Assembly: GCA_014281115.1 (NCBI GenBank)
Contig: JACONQ010000004.1
Span: 2,976,001-3,040,000, forward strand
DNA length: 64,000 bases
DNA from: Laburnicola sp. R22_1
Lineage: Eukaryota; Ascomycota; Dothideomycetes; Pleosporales; Didymosphaeriaceae
Direction: 5' to 3'
Part shown: in pieces, positions 1-11,300 of the stretch
How the letters are laid out: each line of letters begins with the position of its first letter
How positions within the stretch are numbered: position 1 is the stretch's first letter
Made by a program: the position numbers and the translations under genes
The notes under the pieces: generated by a model
Told to the model about the DNA's origin: nothing
Seen by the model: only the letters and a program-made list of their open reading frames with translations
Databases searched by the model: none

Positions 1-1674
1 TTTCAGCGTCGCGGGCAGACTTCTGGGCAGCGCGCTGAGCTGCCTTTTCAGCCCTCTCTTTCTCCTTTGCCTCCCTAGCTACTTCTCGCGCAACACGCTT
101 CTCCTGCTGGATTTTCTCCTTATATAGCTTAGCTGCCTTCTTCAGCTCTGCTGTCGCTGCTTTTTGAAGCTGCTGCTGCTTATCCTCCTGCTCCTTGATT
201 GATTGACGAACACGTGCCTCCCTTACTTTCCTTGGTGACCATAAGATAGCCCTACTATGATAATCCTGGCGCTGTTGAAGGTCTAGAGCTTTGCTCTTCT
301 TCCCACGCTTCTTCTTAATAGATAGCGCCTGCCTAAGCCCATCGTTGTTATGCTTAAGCAGCTCATTTTCAATAGATAGGTGGTGGAGTGATTGACGAAG
401 CTTTTGTGTATCCTTGCTACTTTGATCACTCACTGCAGAGCGTACAAGCCTATCCATCTTTCTCCAGTCATGATCACTAAACCCTGATGAGGAGCTATCG
501 CCTGATTCTTGATCCTGGGTAAACCTATTAAGGATAGGATTAGGATTAGGTGGCGATATGCCTGTGGCTCTAAAAGAGCTGAGGATAGTTGATTCCTTGA
601 AGGAGACCTTCCACGCGTTCCAGAATAGGGGGAAGAAGTCGCCTTTGGTGATAGAAACTAGGCCCTGGCTTCTATGGAGATATCTTGATAGCTCTGCTGA
701 GTAGGCTGTTGATAGAGGCTTAAATATCGCAACGTCGAGAGGCTGAAGCGTATGAGTTGAATGAGGAGGCAGGATAGCAAGGAGGATCCTATGCTGATCA
801 CAGTAGTCGATAAAGTCCATAGTGATGTGGGATCCATGGCCATCTACGATTAAGAGTTGATATGATCGGCGAGTCTTCTCTTTTGTGCAGCGATCAAATA
901 CCTGTTCAAGCTAGGCAAGCCCAATATTGTTGTTCGTCCAGCCAGAGGGTGATGAGGTGATAAAGACTTCTTGTTCTCCTGCCTTAATATCCTCTACCTA
1001 GCTTGATTGGATGCCCTTGTTTGCAGCCTTATAGATGAGGCTTGGCGGCAGAGCTGATCTATTAGCGCAGATACATGCTAGGAGCGTAATCCATGCGCGA
1101 TTGCCATCCTGGAGCGATGCCCTAACCTCCTTCTTCTCCCACATTCGTCTGCTGAATATTTGTTTTGATCTACCCACGATACCGATCAGAAGCCTTTTTC
1201 GTCCATATTGTAGATATGACGAGGATCTATCTGATACTGATCGATCTTGCTGTGTAGGAGGTTGAAATAGAGGCGATATTTATCCTCTAAATTAGCTTTG
1301 TGGCGATTGCTGTCCATGCTGACTGTCTATTGCGAGATAAGCTGAATGCTGTGTTGGTTGATAAAGTGGGTAACCCAGCTCTCGCTGACTGGCTCCTTTG
1401 CTATGGTAGAGGCGAAGTTCTGTATCATCTCTCGAGTGGGAGGTATATGTCTCTCTGTGAGTCCTTTGATATATTGTACGAGCTCCTGCTCTTGCTGTAG
1501 GTTGAGTTTCAGCTGGTTGATATTCTTGACCTGCCTGGGGCGCGTTACCCCTCGATGCCTTCGACCCAACGTAGATCGTTCAAGCCCATGCCTAGCAGCA
1601 ACTTCTGTATATGAAAAATCTTCTCCTGGTTCTCGCGATTCTATCTCATCAATCGCAGCCTGATATGGATCCAT
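1..1674 (-). pseudogene. E1: pogo/Fot1-like DDE transposase, broken, 3' end beyond window edge
   Basis: Transposase of the Tc1-mariner/pogo superfamily, which cuts and pastes its own element in the nucleus. The start ATG at 1674 is chosen because it aligns with the start of the neighbouring copy E2. An N-terminal psq-type helix-turn-helix is followed by the DDE_1 catalytic core: first Asp in YNMDEKGF (about 1205), second in VDGHGSH (about 835), third in TLQPLDV (about 740). A basic coiled-coil tail runs off the left edge. It is dead: stops lie at 1327-1329, 998-1000 and 911-913, the last two replacing Trp codons that E2 keeps (TGG to TAG). A one-base deletion near 1188 also shifts frame relative to E2. 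No host-like function is suggested. Family assignment is secure. Confidence 0.9.
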
Positions 1675-1720
1675 AATGGTGGAGTTATCGCGTGCTGAAG
1701 TTAGGGTGTTTTGGTGTTGC

Positions 1721-1763
1721 GCGGGCATTACGCGAATCCGGGCATTACGCGCACGGACACGGT
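1721..1763. repeat. E1 right terminal inverted repeat
   Basis: The stretch contains two copies of GGGCATTACGCG and ends ACGGACACGGT. It is the counterpart of the right end of E2 at 3861-3903. It marks the 5' (promoter-side) end of the minus-strand element E1, whose other end lies outside the window. The next bases are TA, the expected pogo/Tc1-mariner target duplication, although the exact boundary is uncertain by one base. Confidence 0.75.
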
Positions 1764-1785
1764 ATAACCGTGTCCGTGCGCGTAA
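1745..1785. repeat. 19-bp perfect inverted repeat at the E1/E2 junction
   Basis: The arms 1745-1763 and 1767-1785 are perfect reverse complements separated by ATA. They are the facing terminal repeats of E1 and E2, so the palindrome is produced by head-to-tail insertion of two elements with only the TA target between them. It could extrude as a cruciform. Confidence 0.9.
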
Positions 1786-1926
1786 CGTTAACGGGCCACG
1801 TCGCGTAACCGGCCACGAACAACATGCTCACCACCACAAATATGAGGTTATTGTAACAGCTATAATAGCTCTTTTAACGAGATTTTTTGGTGGAGAGACC
1901 CGTAATATGCTCGCGATTGATTTGTA

Positions 1927-3804
1927 TTATCTATATTTGCGTGGAACGTTAATGGTGCGGCCACAAGAGTTGATTTTGGGTGGAGCAGCTGGTGCAGCTT
2001 CTGGCGACTCCCTGACAGCTGCAGTACCGCGCGCGCGTCTCTTGGGCTCACGCTTTGCTGAGGGCGCTCTTAAGGCTTTGCGCTTACCCGTTTGGGCAGT
2101 TTTAGATGCTCTCTTAGTGTTTTGGGCCTCGATTCTGGCCGCGCGAGCAGCTGCCTGTTCGGCCTTTAGCTGATCTCTCACCACTTTGGCTCTCTCTCTT
2201 GCCACGCGTCTCTCCTCAGCCTCTTGCTCTCGGAGGAGCTTAGCAGCAGCTTGAAGCTCCTTCCTGTTCGCCTTTGCAAGCTGCTCCTCATGCTCTTGGT
2301 GTTGTACTACTGCCTCACGTGCACGTGCCTCTCTTAGCTTGCGCGGTGACCAGAAGACAGCACTACTATGGTACTCCTCGCGCTGCTGCAAGTTGAGAGG
2401 TTTGCCGCGCTTTTTGTGCCTCCTCTTAATAGTAAGAGCCTCTCTCAGGCCGTTATTCTCATGGTGTAGCAGCTTGTTTTGAGCTGCGAGTGAGTGGAGC
2501 GTTTGAGAGAGCGTCTTGGAGTCCTCCGCGGCAGTATCCCTCACTGCAGAGCGTACGAGACGCTCCATGTGACGCTAGTCGCTCTCTTTGGGTGCTGGGG
2601 GACATGCTTCACCTCCTCTATGCTCGCTGGAGCTCTCTCTCTCGAAGCGTTTGAGTATAGCCTCTGGCTCCATGGGCCATATGCTAGTGGCTTTAAAGGA
2701 ATTGAGGATCGTCTCTGTCGTGAAGGCAGACTGCCAGGCACCCCAGAACAATGGGAAGAAGTCTCCCTTCGTGACTGGGATGAGCCCTTGGCTCCTTTGG
2801 AGGTGGCTGGAGAGCTCCTTAGAGTAGCTACTTGAGAGAGGCTTGAAGCAAACAACATCGAGTGGCTGAAGCGTGTGAGTAGAGTGAGGGGGAAACACGG
2901 CCAGGAGTATACGATGGGAGTCGCAGGAGTCGATAAAGTCCTTTGTGAGGTGACTGCCATGGCCGTCAAGTATGAGGAGACGCCAGTCCCTCCCGCGACG
3001 CGCTTTCTGCTTCGTACAGCGATCGAATACCTGCTCTAGCCACGCCAATCCGATGTCGTTGTTCGTCCATCCTGACGGAGATGAAGCCACAAAGACGTCG
3101 TGTTGCCCGGCTTCAATGGCGGCCACCCATGAGGCCTGCAGTGAGCTGTTCGCCGACTGGTAGATGAGGCCGGGCGAGAGAGCACTCCCATCTGCGCAGA
3201 CGGCTGCCAGGAGGGTGATCCACTCACGAGAGCCATCTTGGAGAGCTGCAGTGACCTCCCTACGCTCCCACATCCGACGGCTGAACACTCGTTTGGAGCG
3301 GCTGAGTACACCGATCATGAAGCCCTTCTCATCCATATTGTATATATGGCGAGGCTCCAAGCCGTACTGAGTGAGCTTGGAGTGTAGCAGCTTGAAGTAC
3401 GCCTCGTACTTGTCCTTAGAGTCGGCTCTGTGGCGTGTGGCGTCCATACCGAGGGTGTATTTAGAGGTGAGATGCTCATGGTTTCGGCTCAAGAAGCGCG
3501 TAACCCAGGCATCAGAGGCGCTCTCGGAGGAGATCTCAGAGGCGAAATTTCGTATCATCTCTCTTGTAGGTGGTAGCCCTCGCTTTGTTAAGCCTCCAAT
3601 ATACTCTACAAGCTCGTACTCTTATTGTGGGCTGAGGAGTAGTTGATCGCGATGTTTGGCTTCCCGTGGGCGCTGACGACCTTGGTGTCTTTGAGTCAAC
3701 GTAGTCTTTGGTACACCGAACTGACGAGCAATTGCGCGGTACGAAAAGTGTTCTCCTGGTTCTAGCGAATCAATTGCTGCAATCGCGTCATCAATCGGAG
3801 CCAT
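1927..3804 (-). pseudogene. E2: pogo/Fot1-like DDE transposase with two nonsense mutations
   Basis: One continuous reading frame encodes about 625 codons. In order these are a psq-type helix-turn-helix (about residues 1-60, starting MAPIDDAIAAID), a DDE_1 core (NMDEKGF, LILDGHGSH, THTLQPLDV, all three Asp present), and a basic, Ala/Arg/Lys-rich coiled coil of about 210 residues. The frame is intact except for TAA at 3622-3624, where E1 has CAA (Gln), and TAG at 2575-2577, where E1 has TGG (Trp). Both are single C-to-T or G-to-A changes. The start at 3804 precedes the helix-turn-helix directly. A truncated protein from an internal ATG (3558) would keep the catalytic core but lack the DNA-binding domain. 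Confidence 0.92.
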
Positions 3805-3866
3805 AGTGGTGGAGTTACGACGCGTTAAAGTTGGTGGCTTGTCTGGTGTTTTGGTGTTCGTGACCC

Positions 3867-3903
3867 GTTACGCGACGTGGCCCGTTACGCGCACGGACAC
3901 GGT
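3867..3903. repeat. E2 right terminal inverted repeat
   Basis: The sequence GTTACGCGACGTGGCCCGTT followed by ACGCGCACGGACACGGT is the reverse complement of the E2 left end (1767 onward) apart from a 6-bp insertion on the left. It lies upstream of the transposase start and so probably overlaps its promoter. Confidence 0.85.
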
Positions 3904-4002
3904 AAGGACCTGGCATTATACAAGGACCTAATGGTCATGTACCTGAGGGACGATGGAGTAGAGGACCCCGAGCTTGTCGCCCCCACGTACGCACACGCGT
4001 AG
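3904..4002 (+). pseudogene. 3' stump of an unrecognised reading frame cut by E2
   Basis: From the E2 edge an open frame runs for 32 codons and stops at TAG 4000-4002. It reads like coding sequence (KDLALYKDLMVMYLRDDG, then VEDPELVAPT near the end), has balanced codon use and carries no mutation marks. I do not recognise the protein. It may be the end of a gene, or the end of the pol gene of a GC-rich retroelement whose LTR may be at 4386-4580. Its 5' part is not found on the other side of E1/E2 inside the window. Confidence 0.35.
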
Positions 4003-4385
4003 GATTGAGGTACCTCTTGAGACGATTTTATGCCGCAAAGCTGCCAGGATGGGCACGCGGAGCGCCCGCTGATTAGATCTCTTGGACGACCTTTTTGGGT
4101 AACAGGTCTCTCTCCGGGTTACACCCGTATGGAGACACCTGGGTTGTCCTGTTTGGACGTAACCACCGTGACGCGCGGCGGCGGGGCGCTCACTTCACCA
4201 GCTCGTGTACTAGGGGAGGTTATCTGATGGTTGTTTCACCTGTTACGATGGTCTTGAATAGTTCCAAATGGTCCATAATAGTTCATAATAAATCACAATA
4301 GTTCACAATGTTTGTTACGCCACACGGTTAGCACCTCTGGTATGTTTTTCTTGGTCTGCCTCGCCGGAGCTGAGGCTTTTGGGGG
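4003..4385. other. GC-balanced non-coding stretch
   Basis: No convincing gene. The short open frames here lack recognisable motifs. Near 4253-4310 there are imperfect repeats of ATAGTTC/CATAATAGTTCA. The stretch ends in CTTTTGGGGG, resembling a polypurine tract just before the candidate LTR. Confidence 0.5.
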
Positions 4386-4580
4386 TGTTAGGGATTGCCG
4401 CCCATCGGCCCATCGGACCTCCGGTCGGCCTGACGTTGATCCGGCCCCGCGCGCTAGTCCCTAATTAGATAGTACTAGCGCGCCCTTAGGGCTGCTGCCA
4501 CACAGGTGGTATGCGGCATCTAGTATCTTCATTATAGCAATTCAACCTGTTCAACAATTGAGCCCGATTGCTCCCTTACA
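4386..4580. repeat. Candidate LTR, 195 bp, GC-rich
   Basis: Begins TGTTAGGGATTGCC and ends GATTGCTCCCTTACA, giving the TG...CA ends and near-inverted termini (TGTTAGGGA / TCCCTTACA) typical of LTRs. It is preceded by a G-rich tract. The five flanking bases (GGGGG left, CTTAG right) do not match, so it may be the 3' LTR of a partly deleted element rather than a solo LTR. It carries few mutation marks. Confidence 0.5.
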
Positions 4581-5319
4581 CTTAGTAAGTTTAGGCTAAC
4601 GTGCTAACCCCTTTTTATTAATACTTCAAAACACTTTTCTATATCTATAATAGTAAAAGGGATAACTACTATTATTTATAATCTTTTTATTAAAAACCAT
4701 AGGTAATTTCTTTAATAAAATATAAAAATAGGATTTTTTAAAAAGAAGCTTACTAGACTTCTAATACTTTTTAATTTCTTTAAGTACTACTACTATAACT
4801 TATTAGAATATATATATAATAAATAGCTATAATAATATACTACTTATCTTAAAGTAATACTTTTTTTAACTTTTTTATTCTTTCTTTTATTTAGTTTCTT
4901 TTACGCAGTCTTTTACGTAGTCTTTTACGTAGTTTTAGTAGCTAACAGCTTTTATAATACCTTTTTACTAGTTAACCTTTTAGCTATTTACCTTAAGCAC
5001 ACTATAGTATAATAATTAAAATAGCAAAATATAGACTTTAAAGAGTTAGTAAAGCATTACTATTATAAATCTTAATATATACTTTTTAAAGTTATAAGAT
5101 AACTATTTAAATAGCTAGATAAGTAGATAGTTTATATAATAACTATTTAGATAGCTAAATAGATAGTAGAGTAAGAAAAATAGTAAATGCACTAGTTACG
5201 CTAGCGTAGAGTTAATAATGTATAAACTACTCTACCTTAGTAATAAACTCTAGTAATATTTCTATTAACTCTATACTACTAACTAATTTTAATATATACT
5301 TTTAATATACTCTATATTA
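4581..5319. other. AT-rich mutated DNA; start of the RIP compartment
   Basis: No gene seen. Composition changes abruptly from GC-balanced to very AT-rich at about 4590. The first 110 bp (about 4590-4698) are one arm of the dispersed repeat also found at 20.5, 21.1 and 28.7 kb. The remainder is TA-rich sequence without recognisable motifs. Confidence 0.6.
4590..4698 (+). repeat. Dispersed about 110-bp repeat, copy 1 (right-arm orientation)
   Basis: Contains CTTTTTATTAATACTTCAAA and TTTATAATCTTTTTATTAAA, matching 21065-21160 in the same orientation and 20507-20610 and 28685-28775 in reverse. It corresponds to the inner arm of the 681-bp inverted-repeat element at 20497-21177 and lacks a partner arm nearby. 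Confidence 0.7.
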
Positions 5320-5324
5320 TAGCA
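5320..5324. repeat. Target-site duplication TAGCA, left copy (partner 13974-13978)
   Basis: The 5-bp direct repeat TAGCA directly flanks both outer LTR ends of the chromovirus, which fixes its insertion boundaries. Confidence 0.9.
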
Positions 5325-5601
5325 TATAACAGTTTATGCCTATCTTCTTACTAGTTACACCCTATTATCTTTCTTTTACACCTAGTTAGTACCTTTTACC
5401 TTCCTAAAGGCACTTTACCTAGTTAGTACTAGTATAGTATTAGCATAGGCTAAAGTATTACCTCTATCCTATATAAAAATAAAGCCCTTCTAGCTTCTTA
5501 TTTACTCCTTATCTTAGTATAGTCTTAATTTAACTATCTTTTTTAACTATCTTAGCTATACCTAAAAGGCTTGCCTTATAAGGCCTATTACCTACCTTAT
5601 A
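5325..5601 (+). repeat. Chromovirus 5' LTR (277 bp)
   Basis: Begins TATAACAGTTTATGCC (TG changed to TA) and ends CCTACCTTATA (CA changed to TA). It matches the 3' LTR over its whole length. CTATATAAAAATAAAGCCCTT near 5482 is a plausible TATA/start region conserved in both LTRs. Confidence 0.9.
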
Positions 5602-5699
5602 TTATACTAAAATTACTTTTCTTTAGCTATAAATAGTAATATAATATCTACTCCTTTTTTAAAAGACTACTTATAAGCAGTTAAATTAGTAGAAGTTTT

Positions 5700-6060
5700 A
5701 CTTTATTAGTTACTAAAATAGTATTCCTTAGTACTAAGTAGTACTAAAAGACTACCTTCAGGTCTATTAAAAATAACTATAGCTAGATTTATTAAAAGAG
5801 ATTCTAACTTATTTTAGATTACTAGCCTATTAAAAGAGGCTGTTATTAGTTACTAGAATAGCGTTTCCTAGTACTAGATAGTACTAAAAGACTACCTTAA
5901 GGTCTATTAAAAAAGACTATAGCTAGATCTATTAAAAGAGATTCTAACCTATTATAGGTTACTAGCCTATTAGAAAAGGCTATTATTAGTTACTAGGTAA
6001 AGTTCCTAGTACTAAGAAGTATTATTATACTACTTTAAGGTCTATTAAGAGAAACTACCT
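5700..6060 (+). repeat. About 140-bp tandem repeat in the chromovirus leader
   Basis: The phrase TTAGTTACTA followed by CCTAGTACTA and AGACTACCTT recurs starting near 5706, 5847 and 5987, giving about two and a half copies of a roughly 140-bp unit. It lies between the 5' LTR and the coding region, where retroelement leaders often carry repeats. Confidence 0.75.
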
Positions 6061-8399
6061 TAAAAGTGTAAATATTATAAAGTTAGGCAACTTAAATAAT
6101 AAATAATAAATAATAACTTCTATACTCTATAGAGCTAATTTTCTTAATAACTACCTTTTAGTACTATTATAGTAAGGGTATAAAGTATAAAGCTAAAAAT
6201 TAAAATTAGACTATAAAGATAATATAGAAGCTAAAGTTTTATATATTTTATCTTTTATAGCTTAGCTATAGTACTTTTTATTTAAAAGCTCTACTTTTCT
6301 AGCCTAGGTTATACACTAGTCTACACGCCTTATTAGACCTACTACCCTGAATTTATCTATAACACCCTCTCCTATAACTCTACTTAGCTTAACCCTACTA
6401 TTACCCATACTATAGCAATATACTACCCTTTTATTTAAGTATAAATATCTAAAGAGTATATTAAGTCCTTTAACTATAACGCCTTTATAAGTAATATTAC
6501 TACTAAGAATATTAAACTATACTCTACTAAAAATAGTATAATTAATTTTTATAAAAGTAGGGAATTTTATATACTATCTTTACTAATCTATTATCTATTT
6601 AGTAAGAAAAGTAACCTATATTTACTCCTAAGATTATAGGTTATCTAGCTACTATCCTTAAAAAAGTATAATTAAATTACTAACTAAGGTCTACTCTAAA
6701 AGAGTCTTTTCTAATAGCCTTACCTACCTTTATTACAATATATACCGTACCTTATTTAAGATAAATATAAAAGATAAAGAATATACTGCTTTAGACTTTA
6801 AATAGCTTACGCATTAAAGCAAACTTAAACTTAAAATAGTAAGCTATTTTAATATATTTACTAGTTAATTTTAACTAAATATATTATACTCTTAGAACAG
6901 CCTAAATATAAAATAACTACTAGCCTTTTATTAGCTTTAGGATTAATATTAATTTTATTAAAATATGCTTTTAGAGGACTTACTAAAGTTAGTAGCTAAG
7001 GCTTAATAAAAGCCTATAATAACTTTAAGTAGATAGATATCTTTTATATTCTACTTAAGCACGCTAATATATTTAAATAAGCTTTTATTATACTTAAGTT
7101 ATAAATAGAGCACCCTACTATGCATACAATATTAATAGTATTTATAGTAGATATTACTAATAAAGTAGCTATTAAAAAAAGATTTATATAGTCTAGAGAA
7201 GGCTATTCTTTTTATTAAAATTAATTATATTTTAAAATACTATATCTAGATTCCTTTAAGAGCTCTTAGCCTAGCTATGATAGTAGATTATAGTACTATT
7301 TATGCTCTACTACTTAGTTTACATAACTCTTATAGTCTATTCTATCTAGTACTACTAGTAGGACCCTATATTAAACCCCCTTATATTAAGCCCTTTTAAT
7401 ATAATCCTCTTTAACTCTAGCCTATAATACCTCTTATACAGCTAGAACTAAATTTTTATAAATCTCTAATCCCTAAATATATATAAATAAAACTAGCTAA
7501 TAGTTAGTAAATTAATTTACTCTTTAGCAAAATATCTTTAGCTACTTTTTTAATACATCTAAGCTAGGACGCTCTATAAAGCTCCCTAACGTAGATAAAT
7601 TTTATAAAAATAGTTAATCTAGTTTTAGTATTAAAAATTAGCTAAAAAATTTATATAATATGATTTAGGTTAATATAAACTATTACTAAGGTACTAATTA
7701 GGTAAAAGATAAAGATAATTTTGTAGAAGCTATACTTAGCTACCTTAAAAACACCTTTTATAAAGTAAAGCATAATTAGCGTTAAATAAATTAGGCCCTT
7801 AAGGAAGATTGTAGACCTAAAACACTATTTAATTTTCTAAAAAGACTTACTATAATTTCTTTATACTTTAAAAAGCATATAAGAAGTTTTATAAGCTCTT
7901 TTCCTTAAATAAAATAAACATCTAGTTGTTTCTATAAGCTTTTAAAAGCTTAGCTAAAAAAAATAAACTAAATATAAGTATTTAAAAGGACGAAATATAA
8001 CCTAAGTTAACTAAGAGTTTTAAGGAAATACTCTAGTAAGAGATAAATAATCCTAATATTAAATATCTAATAATTAAATGCTAGATTACTATAGCTAGCT
8101 ATACTCTTAAAAATAACTATATAATAAACTTATTTTAAGCGTATATAAGGACTTTATTTAAAGTATTACCCTCTAAACTAAAGGTCTTATATATACTAGC
8201 TATAAAACTAGTACCTTATATAAAACCTACTATACTTTTTTAATTTTTATAACTCTAACTAAAAATAGTATATATAAAACAACACGTATTTCTTATATAG
8301 GAAGACTAATTAAAAGTACTTAGCCTACTATTTTTATTTTAAAAAGGTAGCTGTATAGGCAAATATTAAGGCAAAAAATAATCTTAATTTAAAAAAACT
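6061..8399 (+). other. Probable gag region of the chromovirus, unreadable
   Basis: By position this should hold gag. I see only mutated AT-rich DNA and cannot fix a start codon or frame. No individual motif is strong enough to annotate. Confidence 0.4.
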
Positions 8400-11300
8400 T
8401 AGTATTGCTTATTACTTTAATAAAAAAGGTAGTTTATTAAATAATAAGACTCTAAATATAAGCTACTAAACTATCCTAACCTAGTAGCTTATATAGGGCT
8501 ACTAAACTAATTAATTTAAATAAACTATAATTTTAATTATAAAACGTAAATGCTAAACTAAAATTAGTGCCTATAGGTAGCAAGATAGTAATAATTCTAG
8601 AGTTATTTAAAGGCCCCTAGCTAGTTATACTAGTACACGTTATATTTTAAAGACTAGCTATTAAGTTATTAGGCTTAATAAATACTAGTACTAGTACTTA
8701 TAACTTTATTACTTTAAAGTATATAAAAGTAATACAAAAACTTAAAGTTAAGTTACTTTACTTAAAAACACTAATTCCTCTTAAAAACTTTATAAAGAAA
8801 AGAAGTATAAAAGTAAATACCTATTTTATAGCCTAGCTTAATATTAATAAATATAGTAGTACAATATAGTTTGTTTTTATAATATAAAAGACTATAATTT
8901 TATTATTAGTAAATTTTTTTAGTAGGCTAACTGCCTAGTTAATACCTAAGACTACTACCTTCGTTAGAAAGACAACTAGAATCTAATCTTTACTAGCAAT
9001 CTTATTTTACTATAGACTTTCCTTCTACCTAACCCTTCTTACTAAAATAATACTACTTAGTAAAATAGCCTACTTAAGTAGTAAAACTATACTTACTAAA
9101 TAACTTACTTAGTAAAAGCTAACTAAAGTATCTCTAAAAAAATCTTAGTTTAGTTTCTTAATCATACTATTTTAGTTATTAGTACTTACTTATAGGCTTA
9201 CTAAAAACTAACCTATAAAAATACTTTAAAAAATAGTAGTATAATGGCTATAAAGCTGCCTTTTTTAAATAAAGAGCTATTAGATAATAAGTTGCCTTTT
9301 AGTCTTCTTATTCTTACTACTTAAGAAAGTTACTAGTAAAAACTCTTCTTAAAAATTATATAGTAGAATATAGGTATTATTTTTAGCTTTAAACCTAAAG
9401 ACTATAATTCTACTAGAGAAGCTAATCTAAAGATTAGGCAGCTCTTATAAAAATTAACTATTTAATTAAAACTAGCCTAGCTAGAATAACCTAAATTAGC
9501 TTTCTTCTACCCTAGTAAATTACTAATATAAAAAAAGAATCTATAAAAAATAAATAAAGAATTACGCTTAATAGGCCTACTAGACCTATAAAATCTAGCC
9601 AACTTTCCTAAGCTTATCTAAGTACTTATATAGGAACAAATATATACTACTAGCTTTAATATTAATATAGTAAATACTATAGTCTTTACTTTAAATAGTA
9701 GTAGCAAGTTTAAGGTAAATATTAGATATACTAGCCCTTATAAGCTAGCTAAACTTATTAAAAACTATAAAAGTAAGTAGTATAGCCTAAAAACTAAGTC
9801 CTAAGCTAATCTACTTACTAAAATAAAATAAGTGCTCTCTTAGGTAGAATATACTAAAGCAAAGCCTACCTACTTTTTAAAAAAGAATTTTAATGTCCTT
9901 CTACCTTACTAAAAGGGCATTAATTACTATATTAACCTTACGAAAGACCTATTTAAGCTTACTACTTTACCTTTATATAGCATATCCTTAAAGCACTTTA
10001 AACTTCTTAAAGTCTATATTAATAACTATATTAAGTGTAAATTTATTATCCTTAGTAACGCTAGCTTTACTTTGCTAGTATTATTTACTAAAAAGCTAAG
10101 TAAAGGTTAACACTTTTACGTTAATTGCTCCTAACTTAATACTATTACTAAAAAAGTATTATTATTATTATACTTATTAAAAAGACTCTTATACACATTT
10201 CTAGAATAAGACTCTTTACTAAGCTTAACATTTACTAAGTATTCTACTAAATTTAGCTTACTCTAAAAACTAAAGTACTAACTACTTTTTAAACCTAGTA
10301 TAGAAATTATAAGTATAGAGTCTTACTCTTTAGCCTCTATAATAGACCTACTATATTTTAATAGTTTATTAATAGCATTATAAGTAAATATCTAAATAAC
10401 TTCTATACTATATATATTAATAATATTCTTATTTTTTTAAAAATCTTTTATAGTACAAAGAATATATTTATAAGATCTTACTTTACGTAGAAAAAACTAG
10501 CCTTTAAGCTAATCTTAAGAAATATAAGTTTACTATAATAGAAACTAAGGTTTTAAAATATATTATTAGCACTAAAGGAATCTATAAGGACCCTATAAAG
10601 ACTACTATTGTTTAAAAAAAAAAAACCTATAACCCTTAAGGTATTATAGAGTTTTTAGGCTTTTGTAACTATTACTATTCTTTCTTTTCTTACTATAAAT
10701 AAGTTATTTACTTCCTAATTAAACTACTAAAAAATAGTACCTTTTATACCTTTAAAAACTAAAAATATACTGCCTTTAAGGCTATAAAGTAACTTATTAC
10801 TAGCAATATTTTTATTTCTTAGTACTCTCTATTTTAGCCTACCTATATAGAAACTAACTCTAGTAATAGTATTAACGTAAACTCTTTTAGTTAATAGTAA
10901 CTAGATAGTATCTAGTATCTAGTTATATAGTACTCTAAGTTAATAAAGCCTACTAAGTTAAATTATAATATTTATAATTAGAAAATATTAGTACTTATAT
11001 AAGGCTTTTTAAAATAAAAGCCACAACTAATTAGTCTCTAGACTACTAAGCCCTTTAATATTATTACTAATCATTAGGCGTTTAAATACTTTAGTACTAA
11101 GCATAAGCTTTTTTTATAATAAGCTTACTAGTCTAAAAAGCTATCTAAGTTCTATTATTAAATTACGTACTAGCTAGGCAATATAAATATTATAGTTATT
11201 GTACTATTTAGGAAATAAAATAAGCTAAAGTTGTAAAAGGAAAAGAATTAAAAGGCTTAAATTTAGTTTTTTCTTTTATATCTACTAAATACTACTAAAG

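Larger units (their letters stand above)
1767..3903 (-). mobile_element. E2: complete pogo/Fot1-like DNA transposon
   Basis: This 2137-bp element is bounded by long terminal inverted repeats. The left end begins ACCGTGTCCGTGCGCGTAAC, and the right end at 3867-3903 is its reverse complement over about 37 bp. The left repeat carries an extra 6-bp GTTAAC. The element holds one minus-strand transposase gene. The left flank is TA, as pogo/Tc1-mariner elements require; the right flank reads TA only if the last base of the repeat is counted as target. It lies beside the related copy E1 and appears to interrupt an older GC-rich sequence that resumes at 3904. Confidence 0.88.

Noticed and set aside
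1745..1785. Transcription terminator hairpin
   Set aside because: The palindrome is fully explained by two abutting transposon terminal repeats.
1927..3163. Plus-strand and shifted-frame open frames over the E1/E2 transposases (for example 2494-2835, 2541-2969, 658-843)
   Set aside because: They are shadows of the minus-strand transposase frames, which carry the conserved DDE motifs.
4030..4301. Short plus-strand open frames of 65-68 codons
   Set aside because: No motif, overlapping frames, and no support beyond GC-balanced composition.
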